DNA of 64,000 bases from Tieghemiomyces parasiticus (GCA_027575765.1 JANBPT010000140.1:1-64000), one strand, 5' to 3'. Positions 12,734-23,766 are shown, counted from the first letter of the stretch. Program-made: numbers and translations. The notes: a model not told the origin generated them from the sequence alone.

Positions 12734-14088
12734 ATGGCCAACCCCCACCGCCGTACGCAGTTCCGCCCCTGCATTGACCTCCACGACGGTCAGGTCAAGC
12801 AGATCGTCGGAGGCACGCTCCAGGACAAAGACACCACCGACTCCCTCCGTACCAACTTCGTATCCGGGTAGGTTATATCACCCACTCCGGCCCTGCATGT
12901 CGTACAAGGTGACTTTCAGACCGGGTGGCCTGCTGCTCGGTTGACGCGCCTATTACGCGCTACAGAAGCTAATCAAGCCACGGACTCCTGTATACACGTG
13001 CCCCTTGGCATAATCAGAAATCCCGCGAGTTACTACGCCGAACTGTACCGCAAGCACAGCTTGACCGGAGCCCACGTCATTAAACTGGGCCCCCGAAACG
13101 ATGAGGCGGCCCTGGAGGCCCTGCGAGTGTGGCCCGGTAGGTTTCCTTTTACCTCGCTCCTGATTCGCTGCCCTTGATCGCTTACCTGCGACTTGACGGC
13201 CAGTTGACTAAACATCTTAACCGCTCAATGGTGAAACCGTCCTCGCCTCTCTCTCTTTACGCATCAGATGGCCTTCAACTTGGCGGCGGTGTCAACCTTG
13301 ACAATGCACAGTACTGGATTGATCAGGGCGCCCACAAGGTTATCGTCACGAGTTGGCTGTTCCCTGATGGTCAGTTCTCGCTGGATCGGCTGCGTACCAT
13401 CTCGGCCCGTATCGGACCCGATCGTTTGGTCGTGGATTTGAGGTAGGTGCATTGCGATAGTTGTCAGGTGGCGGCGAATATCACCGAGGGTACGCTGCTG
13501 GGCTCTGTACAGCCCGTCATAAGGGTGGGCTAACGTTCCCTGTTTATACGGCTTGTCATTTCCTCCTCCCACTGTTCGTATCGCAGCTGCCGCAAAGTCG
13601 GCGACCGGTGGTTCGTAGCCATGAACAAGTGGCAGACTATTACCGACACTGAAATCACCCAAGGTAAGGGTCCGAATCGAAGCATAGACCGAACGTACAG
13701 TACTACGTCGAGTTCGTTTCTACCACCTGTCTTCAGATGAAAGACTGACGCTAAAGCCTACGTGTCCGCTGTTCTACCACTCTACTGCTGCACCTCAGAG
13801 AACCTATCCCTGATGGCCGGCTACTGCAGCGAATTCCTCATCCACGCGGCCGACGTCGAGGGCCTGTGCCAAGGTATCGATCAGGACCTTGTCGAGGTGC
13901 TTGGTCGGTGGTCCCCCATCCCAACCACGTACGCTGGTGGTGCCCACGACTTGTCTGACCTGACCCTCGTCGACCGGCTCTCCAACGGTCGGGTGGACCT
14001 TACATTCGGCAGCGCCCTGGATATCTTTGGCGGTACACAGGTCCGGTTTGTCGATTGCGTGGCCTGGAACCGTGGTGACGAGGTTTAG
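12734..14088 (+). CDS. HIS6: Phosphoribosylformimino-5-aminoimidazole carboxamide ribotide isomerase (histidine biosynthesis)
   Basis: Catalyses the Amadori isomerisation of ProFAR to PRFAR, the fourth step of histidine biosynthesis, in the cytosol. Five exons: join(12734..12867,13018..13136,13268..13442,13587..13663,13799..14088), 264 aa, almost exactly the length of yeast His6. All four introns are short (131-150 bases), start with GTAGGT or GTAAGG, end in CAG, and keep frame. The (beta/alpha)8 fold is visible: [18 protein letters not shown] at the N-terminus, where D15 is the expected catalytic Asp, then [72 protein letters not shown], the second catalytic Asp region [16 protein letters not shown], and the phosphate-binding end [14 protein letters not shown]. 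Animals lack this enzyme, which supports a fungal source. Confidence 0.96.
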
Positions 14089-14505
14089 GGTATTGTGGCT
14101 ATCTCGAAGTCGCAGATAACTAAAGTACAGATATCACATGTTAATCACTACGCTGACCATCATGGATAGAGCGTATATATGCCGTCGAACCCAAATCCAA
14201 AGGGAAAAATACTGTGTACTTGGTGGCGAACCTGGTCCGTTATTTTCTTGTTTTTTAAAAAAGAAAGTTTGGCTGCGCCAGATATGAGTTTCTGGCTGAT
14301 TTGGCCTTCTTAATAAGCGGCTCAATCAGGTGACCTGTGTTAACTCGGTTTTCAAATGAGGTTAGTCCCTTTTCCATCCACATTCACGAGCAACTGTGAC
14401 CAGGGGTGGAGGGGCAATAGTCTCGTGTCTGGCTTTAGAAAGCGAATTCGAAGAAACACAGCTCGTTAGTGCTCTCTCTTCCCATTCACCCACTCAGCCA
14501 TCTAC
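14089..14505. other. Intergenic HIS6-TTI1
   Basis: 417 bp holding the 3' end of HIS6 and the promoter of the next gene. The last 60 bases are a CT-rich leader running into the ATG. Nothing else seen. Confidence 0.5.
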
Positions 14506-17500
14506 ATGTCACTCTTCAACACCGCCACTAGCCACGCCCTTGGTGGCACTGCCGGCCTGGAAACGGGCGACCTCTTCAAATACTACCTACCACTCATTGC
14601 GGAATTCGCCAGCACGCGGCATGTGCCACTACCGGACACCAATGGCGATAGCGGCGATACCAGTGAGCACCACCGCCGTCCACGGGTTCACCATGCGCTG
14701 ACCCCCGAGGCCGCCAAGGTCAATGAATACACGACGGTGCTGAGCCGCCTGCTGGTACAGTGTCAACGGACCTTCGGCGTCCTACAAGCCATGGCAGCTT
14801 CCGATCCGGAACAACGGCAGCAGCTAGCCGACCAGGGCCCAGCGGCCGAGTTCACCACGGCACCACTAGTGAGCCGTCTGTTCAGCATCCTCAAGGTAGC
14901 CGCCCAGCTCCCGGCGGCGATCAAACCGCGGGGTGAAGTCCACGTCGTGTGCTACCGATCTATACTGCAGGCGCTTGCTACTTTGCTCATGACGATTGAT
15001 AGCCCGCCGAATGCCAAGACTACCAAAGATCCCGCAACGGCCGGGCTGATCAACCCCGATATCCCAACCGACCGGATCGCCCTGGCCGCCCTGGACGCGC
15101 TCTACCGGTGGCTCCTCCTCGGGTGTGGGTTTCAACTCCCCGCCCTCGTTGCTTCACCGCCGTCGCTATATTCTTCTTCGCCCTCGTCGGGTACGCTTCC
15201 AATCCCTAACTATGATCCTACCGACGATCCGGAGGCCCCGGCCCCGCCCTCTTCCCCTTCATCCCACTCATTCATACTCCCGATCGCCACCGGCCCTACC
15301 CTCGACCTGTTCTATTTCCTTGGCCACTACTGTCTCGAACGCCTCGATTCTGTTCCTCTATCGTCCGAATCGGGCCTGCTGGCTACCCGGATCCAGTACC
15401 TCCTGGTCGGCCACATTCTAAGCTCCTACCCCCGTTTACTGACTAAGATGGTTCCGGGTATCCTGTCGACCGTAAGCGGCCTTCTGCGCCGCCCGGCCGT
15501 GCACACCGGGCCCAGCAAGGTCGTGGCCCGTCTGGTGGCTACGGTACGCATGTTGCTAACCGCCACGCTGAATAATCAAACTAATGCGGCACTCATTGAC
15601 CAAAGCGAGGTCACATGGAAAACGTTGCACGCACGGGCTAAGGCTGGGGCAGATGGCCCCATCGTCAAAATGAAAGGGACAGAGCCATTGGACCCGACCG
15701 ACTCCGTCGAGTTAACGGACCCTGTGACCAGACCAGTACCCAGGGCCGAGCTCCAGAGCGATAGCAGTAGTAGCGCCAGTGCTAAGGACCTGACCTGGTG
15801 GCGTCAGACCCTGGCGAACGTCCAGGTCCGCCTGGACTACGTTCTAGCCCTGCGATCACACGCTCACTGGCGCGTCCGACGGTCGGTCGCCGCTCTGGTC
15901 GATTCCCTGCTGTCCCACTGCTTTCTCACGTTCCAATCCTCTCTAGGAGGGCTACTGGAAACGGCCGCTGAGCTCGCCATCGATCCAATGGCGGAGGTTC
16001 GGGCTCGGGCCTCGAGTGCCATTTCCGCGGTACGGACCCAAGTGGAACGGGATACAAGTGGACGATGCGGACAGGTGATTAGGGAAGAACTAACACGCGT
16101 CGCGGGTCGCGCCATACCCCCGCTGTTGACGCCGCAAAGCGATCTGGTGGTACCCACATTAGCGGATACCGCTACCGCTTCACGGAGCCGGACGCCCGGG
16201 ATTGCCCCTACAACGGTTGCCGGAATCCCGCTCGTCACCGTAGAGAGCGGGGCTGACTACCGTGCCGAGGTGGGGGTCGACGTTATGACTGAGAGCTATT
16301 CGGCCCGAGCCACCGCCGAAACCGTACGTTATATGCGCGTCATGACCGCCTTCTCGGATATCCTTCCGGATACCTCCGAGGTGGACACGGCTTTGGTCGA
16401 CGGAGGCGATCTACTAACGACCTGGCTCGATAAGATTATGGCCAGCCTTCCGCTCGACACATCAGGCCGGCCAACGGCCGCTCCGGGGGGCGCTGTAGTT
16501 CAGGAGCTGAGTCCCGCTACATCATCCGCTTCCAACGCGACATCCCACCAAATCACGGATCCTTATACCGTGTTTAGACAGCGCACGGATGAACTCATGG
16601 CCAACGCGGTAGTACTCGACTATCGTGGGGCCCGTACGTACCTTCAAGCCGTTGACGAGTACCTTACCCGCCATCTGCCGGTCGGCCAAGATGAAGCCCC
16701 TTTCCTGCAACGTTTGATCGGCGCCACTACTCTAGACTCCACACCGTCTTCGTCAACATTATTAATTGACAGACAGGCTCGCAGCATCTACCTGACTAAT
16801 CGTGCTCTTCACGTCCTGGCCGCCCGCTACGCTAAGGCCACGGAACTCCCGAGCGTCGCGGTGCAGTCCACCCTCCTGCGGTTACTCCGCAACTACCATG
16901 CGTGCTCCTCAGCGACCCTAGAGGGAGAAGCTGCCGCCGCCGCCATTGGCACGGAGAGCACCGATATGGCCCGTCCCAGCAGCACCAACAACCTCGATCC
17001 CACCACCCCGTCTTACCGGAGACAGGCCGTAGTCAATACGCTAGTCCTCGAAGGCCAGGCCCTCATCGCACGGATATTTGGCCCGGCCTTCCGCCCGCAG
17101 CTCCTCCACGTGCTCTTCCCAATGCTCCTCCAACTAGCCACCCAAGCGACGTCGTCACTGGTGACACACCAGGCGCGCCTTAGTCTGGACCTGGTTGGCG
17201 TAAGCTGCGGCTATGCTGGGCCCGCCGAACTGGTTGCCGATAACGTGGACTACCTGATGCACGGTTTTTCCCAACGTCTCCAGCTGACAGTGACGCCGCG
17301 ACCCGTGTGGTTCCGTGTGCTCCAAGAAGTCATCCATCTGGCCGGCCGGTTGGTCATCCCGTTCGCTGACGATGTGCTTGAGGATATGCTCGACGGGTTG
17401 GCAACGTGGTCTGATCGGGCCGAAGTCACCCTGGCTATCTGGCGGGTGGTTGCTGCCCTGGCAGGGGCTTTGGACGAACACTTTGCTCCCCGGACGGTGC

Positions 17501-18597
17501 GCCAGTTGTTGAGCCTGGGGGCCGAAACCGAGCAAAAGTCCGTCGGCCAGAGGACAGTGCAACTCTTGGGTGACCGGCCGGAGTGGGTTGAGGCGATGGA
17601 AGAAGGGAACGTGGAAGAGATTAAACGACCCCTACCGGACTGGGTTGCCCAGCTGCATGCCCTGGTGAGCACCCCGCCAAGCGGTACGGGCTCCGACCAT
17701 GGCGTCTCGCCGTCCACCGCGGCGTCGCTGGCACCGGAGCCCCTTTCTGAGGCTAGCGAAGCCTCGCCTTCCCCGACGGCCAGCCCACCGCCGGAACCCG
17801 AAGAAACCAACCCGGCACTCACCGTGGAACAGGCTCTGGCCTACAAGATAGCACTCTTTACACCCAATTTCCTTTCGGCGGGCGCACCGCAGATCCGGGC
17901 CGCCACGCTTGACACCCTGACCCATGCACTGGCAGTCGTTCCGAACACGCGAGAATTCCTGGCCCTGATCAACCGCGTCTGGCCCGACGTAGCGGCTCAC
18001 TTGCGCGACCCGTCCAATAACGGGGATACGACGTCCGCCACGGTCCTCCGGGCCACCGAGCTCGTCCGCGTCATGAGCCAACTGGGCGGTGATTTCATGC
18101 GCCGCCGATTCGTCGAGGAGGTATGGCCCGCGTGGTCAGCATGGATCCCCACCGTGTTGCGCGACTGCGTACAGCCCCGGCATATCTACCCGTACCTCGT
18201 TACGAGCGACTGCCAGACCGCGCTGGTCGCCGTACTAGAGACGTTGGCAGATGTGGCCCGGTTTGTGCCCTTGCCGACACTGGTAGCTGCCCGAATTGTG
18301 ACATGTACAATCCCGTTTTTGGGTGCGCGATTCCATTCGACGGTACAGGAGGCGGCCCGACGAACGTTGGTGACCCTGGCGGAGAGACACGATGATGTGG
18401 TGTGGATTGTGCTGAGTGAGACGCCTGATCCCTATGCGTTGGACAGTGGGGCGGCCCAGCGACCGCAAGTAGCGGCGGCGAACATGACTACGACCACCAG
18501 CTTTCGCGGCTGGCGTCAACGACCGGTACTTGGGTGGTCGAAGTGTTTGGGTCCAATCGAAGCCAACCGGCAAGCGGTGTTGCGGGCTGTTCAGTAA
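14506..18597 (+). CDS. TTI1: TTI1-like HEAT-repeat protein of the TTT (Tel2-Tti1-Tti2) complex
   Basis: Large all-helical protein, 1363 aa, single exon. TTI1 works with TEL2 and TTI2 and Hsp90 to mature and stabilise PI3K-like kinases (ATM, ATR, TOR, DNA-PKcs). Support is fold-level and by segment: LRSHAHWRVRRSVAALVDSLLSHC followed by MAEVRARASSAISAVR matches the central TTI1 HEAT region, and the C-terminal HEAT pair (TIPFLGARFHSTVQEAARRTLVTLAERHDDVVWIVL) matches the family's closing motif, where a beta-poor 'QEAA...HL...DPD..W.LL' pattern is conserved. An acidic/Ser-Pro linker lies at about 1060-1110. The first ATG follows a CT-rich leader, so I take it as the start. No catalytic motif exists in this family to confirm it; another HEAT scaffold is possible. 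Confidence 0.75.
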   Translation: MSLFNTATSHALGGTAGLETGDLFKYYLPLIAEFASTRHVPLPDTNGDSGDTSEHHRRPRVHHALTPEAAKVNEYTTVLSRLLVQCQRTFGVLQAMAASDPEQRQQLADQGPAAEFTTAPLVSRLFSILKVAAQLPAAIKPRGEVHVVCYRSILQALATLLMTIDSPPNAKTTKDPATAGLINPDIPTDRIALAALDALYRWLLLGCGFQLPALVASPPSLYSSSPSSGTLPIPNYDPTDDPEAPAPPSSPSSHSFILPIATGPTLDLFYFLGHYCLERLDSVPLSSESGLLATRIQYLLVGHILSSYPRLLTKMVPGILSTVSGLLRRPAVHTGPSKVVARLVATVRMLLTATLNNQTNAALIDQSEVTWKTLHARAKAGADGPIVKMKGTEPLDPTDSVELTDPVTRPVPRAELQSDSSSSASAKDLTWWRQTLANVQVRLDYVLALRSHAHWRVRRSVAALVDSLLSHCFLTFQSSLGGLLETAAELAIDPMAEVRARASSAISAVRTQVERDTSGRCGQVIREELTRVAGRAIPPLLTPQSDLVVPTLADTATASRSRTPGIAPTTVAGIPLVTVESGADYRAEVGVDVMTESYSARATAETVRYMRVMTAFSDILPDTSEVDTALVDGGDLLTTWLDKIMASLPLDTSGRPTAAPGGAVVQELSPATSSASNATSHQITDPYTVFRQRTDELMANAVVLDYRGARTYLQAVDEYLTRHLPVGQDEAPFLQRLIGATTLDSTPSSSTLLIDRQARSIYLTNRALHVLAARYAKATELPSVAVQSTLLRLLRNYHACSSATLEGEAAAAAIGTESTDMARPSSTNNLDPTTPSYRRQAVVNTLVLEGQALIARIFGPAFRPQLLHVLFPMLLQLATQATSSLVTHQARLSLDLVGVSCGYAGPAELVADNVDYLMHGFSQRLQLTVTPRPVWFRVLQEVIHLAGRLVIPFADDVLEDMLDGLATWSDRAEVTLAIWRVVAALAGALDEHFAPRTVRQLLSLGAETEQKSVGQRTVQLLGDRPEWVEAMEEGNVEEIKRPLPDWVAQLHALVSTPPSGTGSDHGVSPSTAASLAPEPLSEASEASPSPTASPPPEPEETNPALTVEQALAYKIALFTPNFLSAGAPQIRAATLDTLTHALAVVPNTREFLALINRVWPDVAAHLRDPSNNGDTTSATVLRATELVRVMSQLGGDFMRRRFVEEVWPAWSAWIPTVLRDCVQPRHIYPYLVTSDCQTALVAVLETLADVARFVPLPTLVAARIVTCTIPFLGARFHSTVQEAARRTLVTLAERHDDVVWIVLSETPDPYALDSGAAQRPQVAAANMTTTTSFRGWRQRPVLGWSKCLGPIEANRQAVLRAVQ

Positions 18598-19524
18598 ATT
18601 ATTTAGGCTGGTCGGCTTATGTCAACCAAAACAGCGTACGGGAAAAATAAAACCGGGACTGATGGGGGTGCCCTCCAATCCAAATGCCCTCAACTATCTG
18701 CTACCTGTGTGTGATCGTTTAGCCATTTGGTATGAGTGTTTGTGAAGGGGATCCACTTTGGCCCAGGTCTTTAGCTCTGCGCTCCTCGGTCTCCATGGCG
18801 GGGAGCTGCGTCATTCGATCATCACAGGCGCATTGGGCTGTTACCCTCCGATATTGATCATTGGCTATCCGGTTGTTTACGTTAGTGGCCTTCAAATATG
18901 ATGTTGCACATCAGTTTGCCAGTACGAGCATTGTGACCAGTTGTTTATTTTTCCGCTCCCATCCCCCGTCCACACAGCCGATACATTTGACCCTCCGTAC
19001 GAGTTGGCCCTCAACCCCACGCCGTCAGCCTGTCAAAACCCCGCACATGCCACTTCCCTTTACCCCTCGATCCCTCCTCATCTCCACTCACTGCGCATTT
19101 CGACCGCCGCTTCCTAGCTCTTCTAATGTAAAGACCCCACTTGCCGATTCCCTTCCTTCCATACTTTTAGTACGGCCAAGCAGCCACTCCGAACCTCATC
19201 CCACCTTTTTGACCTACACAGGGGCATCACCCCTCCACTTGCCGATTAGCAACGGTCCACAGGGTTTGTTTACCACTCGCCTTGGTGTGACCCACACCTG
19301 ATCTCCCCGCCAACCCGGAGACCCTGTACTTCCCCGCTCTATCGCCTACCTTGTTGTAAGCCACCGCTTTTAACATTAGCAACCCTTATTGTTATTCACC
19401 CACCACCCTTTTCTCCCACCAACGACTCCTTGACCACTCAGTGTTTTCCGTCGGGGTTTCCTCACCACCTCTACCACCTTTGCAACTGCATCGGATCCCC
19501 CCTCCCTATCTTTCGTCCATAGCC
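18598..19524. promoter_or_regulatory. TTI1-Aurora spacer with long pyrimidine-rich leader
   Basis: About 930 bp. From roughly 18940 to the Aurora start codon the plus strand is strikingly C/T-rich and poor in G, as expected for promoter-proximal DNA and a 5' leader in this genome. A 146-codon frame (18861-19301) here is low-complexity, without domains, and is not called as a gene. Confidence 0.5.
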
Positions 19525-20822
19525 ATGGCCAGCGCAGCCAAGACCACACCCATCAGCGGTGGTAGTACCGCCGGGGGGAATTCCTCCGTGACCCAACTGT
19601 CCTCCAAGCTGCAGCAGTCGCACATTAGCCACGGCACGACCCACCGGAACGGTGAGGCTCCGCCCCACTCGGCCCGGTCTACCGCGTCGGCCGCCGATCC
19701 TCAAGCTCATAGCCACTCCTCTCAACCCGCCGCCGCTTCTTCGATGCAGCCGACTACTCGAGACGCCCGCGGTAGCGCAGTCGATCCCTCCCCCTCCTCG
19801 TCCTCCACTGCTGCCACCACCACTGGCGCCCCACCGACGGAACGCGCTGCCGCACCTGAGCGCAAGTGGTCCTTAGATGACTTTGATATTGGTGACGGTC
19901 TCGGTCGCGGCAAGTTCGGCCGGGTTTACCAGGCTCGCGAAAAGTCTACGGGGTTCGTGGTGGCCCTGAAAGTGCTATTTAAGAGCGAGGTCAAGCAGCC
20001 CAACCTAGCCCGCCAGCTTCGCCGCGAGGTGGAGATCCAGTCCCACCTGCGACACGAGAATATTCTCCGGCTGTTCGGCTATTTTCACGATGAGAAGCGT
20101 GTCTACCTCATCCTTGAGTACGCCAGCCGCGGTGAACTGTACAAGATTCTGCGCAAGTACGGCCGCTTCTCCGAACGGCGGGCTTCCAAGGTTCGTACCA
20201 GTAACTGCTAGTTTGCTAATGCACCAACGCTTAAGTCTCCCCCCATCTATTTGGGGTGTATATCTACGCTTGCCACCCGTTAGGCTATAGTCTAACCCCC
20301 CCGGTGTCCTCACCCTTCTTCCTGCCCCGTCCTCCTCCCCTTTAGTACATCATGCAGATGGCCCGGGCACTTAACTACCTTCATCGCAAACATGTGATTC
20401 ACCGCGACATCAAACCTGAGAACCTGCTTGTAGGGGAGCGCGGTGAACTCAAGATTGCCGATTTCGGCTGGTCGGTACACGCCCCCAACAGCCGACGCAA
20501 GACCACGTGTGGTACACTGGATTACCTACCCCCGGAGATCGTGGAGGGCCGCGACCACGACGAGAAGGTGGACCTGTGGAGCCTGGGCGTCCTCTGCTAC
20601 GAGTTTCTGGTGGGCGTGCCGCCCTTTGAAGACCTCAGCAGCCAGCAGGCCACCTTCAAACGCATCTCCCGAGTGGACCTCAAGATCCCGGAGCATATCT
20701 CGCCCGGCGCCACCGACTTGATTCGCCGTTTGCTCAAGCATAACCCCGCTGACCGTCTGCACCTTGACCAGGTGCTCCAGCATCCGTGGATCCTCGAACA
20801 CAACCCACCGACCGCCCAGTAG
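19525..20822 (+). CDS. Aurora kinase
   Basis: Mitotic Ser/Thr kinase of the Aurora/Ipl1 family, acting on chromosome segregation with INCENP-type partners. Two exons, join(19525..20190,20346..20822), 380 aa. The 155-base intron uses a GTTCGT donor and TTTAG acceptor, and splits the domain cleanly at [18 protein letters not shown] in phase 0. The first 113 residues are a Ser/Ala/Pro-rich disordered arm. The kinase domain holds the Gly-loop [12 protein letters not shown] (123-134), VALK with Lys149, HRD (241-243), DFGWSVHAP (from 261), and the Aurora T-loop [16 protein letters not shown] with the predicted activating Thr275 in an RRKT context like Ipl1 and Aurora [19 protein letters not shown] is also diagnostic. 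The frame is open upstream of ATG 19525 only with a non-ATG start. Confidence 0.96.
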
Positions 20823-21396
20823 CGCCCGGACCAGGTATTCGAGGGTGGATGCCTGCATTGCCTTATCGACATGGCTCAGTCCTGGTTCAGTCGCCGACTG
20901 GACCCCAAAACTCACTTTCTTCAGTAAGACCGACTCATTCTACACGTGTTCCTGATTATCTCTTAATTCCATCATTTACCCATTTCAATCGTTTATTACG
21001 TTTTCGCAGATTACCTACTTTTGCCTCCAAAAAGCATCCCTCTCACACATTCGCGTCGGTCCAGCAACCCTCTCCTCTTTCTACACCGTTCTTGAATTAC
21101 TCTCCCTTTCCCTCTCCGGTGTCGGCCTTGCAATCGGCGTGCTCCACCTACTACTATTTTTTTTTTCTTCGCATCCCTGTCTTTCGTTGAGCTGTAATAT
21201 AAACCTCCAAAAAAAAACCAGCGCAGCTTGGCTGCGTATAATGACCGGCAAACAGCGAGACGGCCTTCCATGTTAAGTAGGATTACGCCCAGGCTTATCA
21301 TACAGTTTGATACATACTACGTACTCGGTGGTTAAAGTAAAGCCCATCAAGTTGAGCAAAGGTTTGGGATTATTCGTTATAATAGCGGGTAATAGC
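20823..21396. other. Convergent intergenic region
   Basis: 3' ends of Aurora (+) and the G-patch gene (-). Contains C/T-rich DNA and T10 near 21160. No gene seen. Confidence 0.5.
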
Positions 21397-23016
21397 TTAG
21401 ACCGCGTGACGTCGCCTACACATTGTAACGGCTTCGAGGTCATTGTCATGAACGGGGTTCTCCCCGTGACCCAGACCGCGACGGGTTTTGCGGATTTGCA
21501 CTTGGATCGGGTCGGTAATACCTTGCCGGCTGATCCCGATTCCCTGACCGGGTTGCCACCCCATCTTGGCCAGAAGCCGGTGGCCCGGGTTGGTGGAGCC
21601 GATGGCTCTGACGTGGCCGAACGCCATGTCTTCCCGTCGCATCGCAGTCATGGTCGTGATGGCAGGTGCCGACGTAGCGGTTAGGTCGGCTGCGAGAGTG
21701 CTTGACGCAGCAACGAAGACGGTAGGCGATGTGTCGCTGAGGGCGGGCGTCTTCCGTCGACCCGAACCACCCTGGACCGGTGGTCCCGGGGGCTTTGGCT
21801 GCCGTTTGGATTTGTCTTTCTGCTGCCGGCGGAGTAATTTTCGGTGCTCCTTGCGCTCCAGTCGGGAAGTCGGTGGTGTATTACGCTGCTGACTGGATGG
21901 GGCCATCTTGCCCTTGCGATCCGGCGCCATCGGTAGGCCCATCTCTCGCTTTGCTCGGGCAAACCGGGACTTGGCGGAGAAGTGGGAGGTCAGCATGCCC
22001 ACCTCGGCCTTGGTCAACCGACGCCTCTGCTCTCCGCTATCCGCACTATCTACCGGTGGCGGTTTTAGCGGCTCCGAAGCGGCGGTTCGAACCTTCCCGC
22101 GGCTGGCCTCTCGATTCATCAACCGGCGGCGCTGGCGGCGGGTCAGTGTCGGTAGCACCTCCATGTCCTCGTCCAGGTCACTGAGTGACATGTCACCGTA
22201 ATCATCCAGAAGGTCATTAAAATCGGAGAGCGGCACCAGGCGGTCGCGTAACTTACCACCCATCTTAGCCAGCCGGGCGTCCAGGTCCATGTCCGTGGCG
22301 TCGCTGTCCGCGTCACTCGAATCCTTAAAGTCCTGCTCACCGCCTTCAATCAGGTTACGAACGAAGTCCTCGACGATCCACTTCTCGTCGTCTGAGGTGT
22401 CCACAGGGCACGCGATGGAGGTACAACCGGTTACTACACGCGGTCCCGTAACTTTGTCGCTGGCGTCCGTACCGTTCTGGTCGTCGACGTCATCCGAACC
22501 ACTGAGATCCGAAGGGTCCTCGCTGTCCGCGATTGCCGTGCTGTTATATACTGGTGGTCCCAGGTCGGAATCCGACGACGAGAGAGATGCCCCCACAGTC
22601 AGCTCGTCGTCGAGCGGATCGTAGAGGTACCTACGACCGCGCTGCATATGCTGTAATCCACCCAACGGGTGTGCTCGAGTGGCATGCCCACGGCCAGACC
22701 GGGTGGAATGAGGTCGAGCGGGTGATGGCGCAGTCTTGGGGTCTCGAGCTGGGGTCAGTGTCCGCCCGCGGGTCGGCTGTGGTGGGGTAGGCACGCTATA
22801 GGAATCCATAATGACCCTGGCCAGGCGTCGGCCGTGGGCCTGAGTGGCCGGGCTAAATGGTGGTGAGGGTGGGGGCTGGCGCTGTTTTTGGCGAAAGTAC
22901 AGGACAGAGCCAGCGACCGTGGACGTTAGCTCTGGCGAGATTGCCAAGTCTGCCTGGGACGGGCCCGAGCCATGTTCATCAATAAAGAAGTCTAAGGGGT
23001 CGTCGGGAACGGTCAT
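21397..23016 (-). CDS. G-patch domain protein (SQS1/GPATCH2-like)
   Basis: 539 aa, single exon from Met 23016; the frame extends upstream only through a TTG. Long acidic, Ser-rich disordered N-terminal two-thirds with Arg-Gly patches near residues 80-150, then a basic region (SRLERKEHRKLLRRQQKDKSKRQP). At the C-terminus lies a clear G-patch: IGSTNPGHRLLAKMGWQPGQGIG...GITDPIQVQIRKTRRGLG. G-patches bind and stimulate DEAH helicases such as Prp43/DHX15, so a role in splicing or ribosome assembly is inferred. The layout (acidic arm, basic segment, C-terminal G-patch with PI..V..K..GLG) resembles yeast Sqs1/Pfa1 and animal GPATCH2. Sqs1 has an R3H domain before the G-patch that I cannot make out with certainty here, so no symbol is given. 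Confidence 0.8.
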   Translation of the reverse strand: MTVPDDPLDFFIDEHGSGPSQADLAISPELTSTVAGSVLYFRQKQRQPPPSPPFSPATQAHGRRLARVIMDSYSVPTPPQPTRGRTLTPARDPKTAPSPARPHSTRSGRGHATRAHPLGGLQHMQRGRRYLYDPLDDELTVGASLSSSDSDLGPPVYNSTAIADSEDPSDLSGSDDVDDQNGTDASDKVTGPRVVTGCTSIACPVDTSDDEKWIVEDFVRNLIEGGEQDFKDSSDADSDATDMDLDARLAKMGGKLRDRLVPLSDFNDLLDDYGDMSLSDLDEDMEVLPTLTRRQRRRLMNREASRGKVRTAASEPLKPPPVDSADSGEQRRRLTKAEVGMLTSHFSAKSRFARAKREMGLPMAPDRKGKMAPSSQQRNTPPTSRLERKEHRKLLRRQQKDKSKRQPKPPGPPVQGGSGRRKTPALSDTSPTVFVAASSTLAADLTATSAPAITTMTAMRREDMAFGHVRAIGSTNPGHRLLAKMGWQPGQGIGISRQGITDPIQVQIRKTRRGLGHGENPVHDNDLEAVTMCRRRHAV

Positions 23017-23746
23017 GGCTGCGGTACAGTACCCGGTAAAGGGTTTTAAAGTGTTGGAAGACAAGTAGTGATAGACGTAGCGCAAAGTGCCAATGAGGGG
23101 AGGCTAGGTACTAAAAGCTATGTCGCTAGTTATGGAAAAAAAAGGGGGGCAGACTAATACTGTACGAAATGGAGTAGAGCAAGGGTTATAAGGATTCTTG
23201 CCTCCCGCTACACTACTGGAAGCGACCTGTGCCATTCGGACTGCGGAGTGCAGGCGAGGCTGGGGACCTAAAGCTAAGGAATAGATAGGCCTAGCCAGAG
23301 GGGAAACGCTTGGCATTGTGACAGTGCGTGCGGTCCTAGGGCTGTGCTGAAATGGGGAACGCAATAAACTTCGACCAAGCAGGGCCGGGGCTGAGTTTGC
23401 CTTTATGAGGGCTGAAGTAAAAAGTATATTTATTGGCCCCTTGACGTACAGATTGTGGCTAGTATGCCCCTTTCAAATTCATATCCCTTGGTTACGGGAA
23501 ATGTTTATGGCATTTGGTGGATGCTTGACCCTGACTTATCCGAATCAAGAAGAGCAGACCTGGTGTACTAGGGGGGGGGGGTCCATTGACATTAGTTAGG
23601 TAATAGTCAAAAGCTGCTACACCTACTTTGCAAAGCAGCCTGGTCTATTCGATAGCCCTTGCGACTCTGGTAAGCGTACTATACGGCGTTTTGGTGTACC
23701 AGTTCGTGTAGAAGTTTTGCGTCTGTTGTTAGGGCTTGAATATTGA

Positions 23747-23766
23747 TTAAAAATTATAATTTTTAA
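23747..23766. repeat. Perfect 20-bp A/T palindrome
   Basis: TTAAAAATTA followed by its exact reverse complement TAATTTTTAA, with no spacer. Could extrude as a short cruciform or bind an AT-hook or homeodomain protein; function unknown. Confidence 0.8.

Noticed and set aside
18861..19301. 146-codon frame upstream of Aurora
   Set aside because: Composition reflects the pyrimidine-rich leader (Ser/Pro/Leu bias); no domain.
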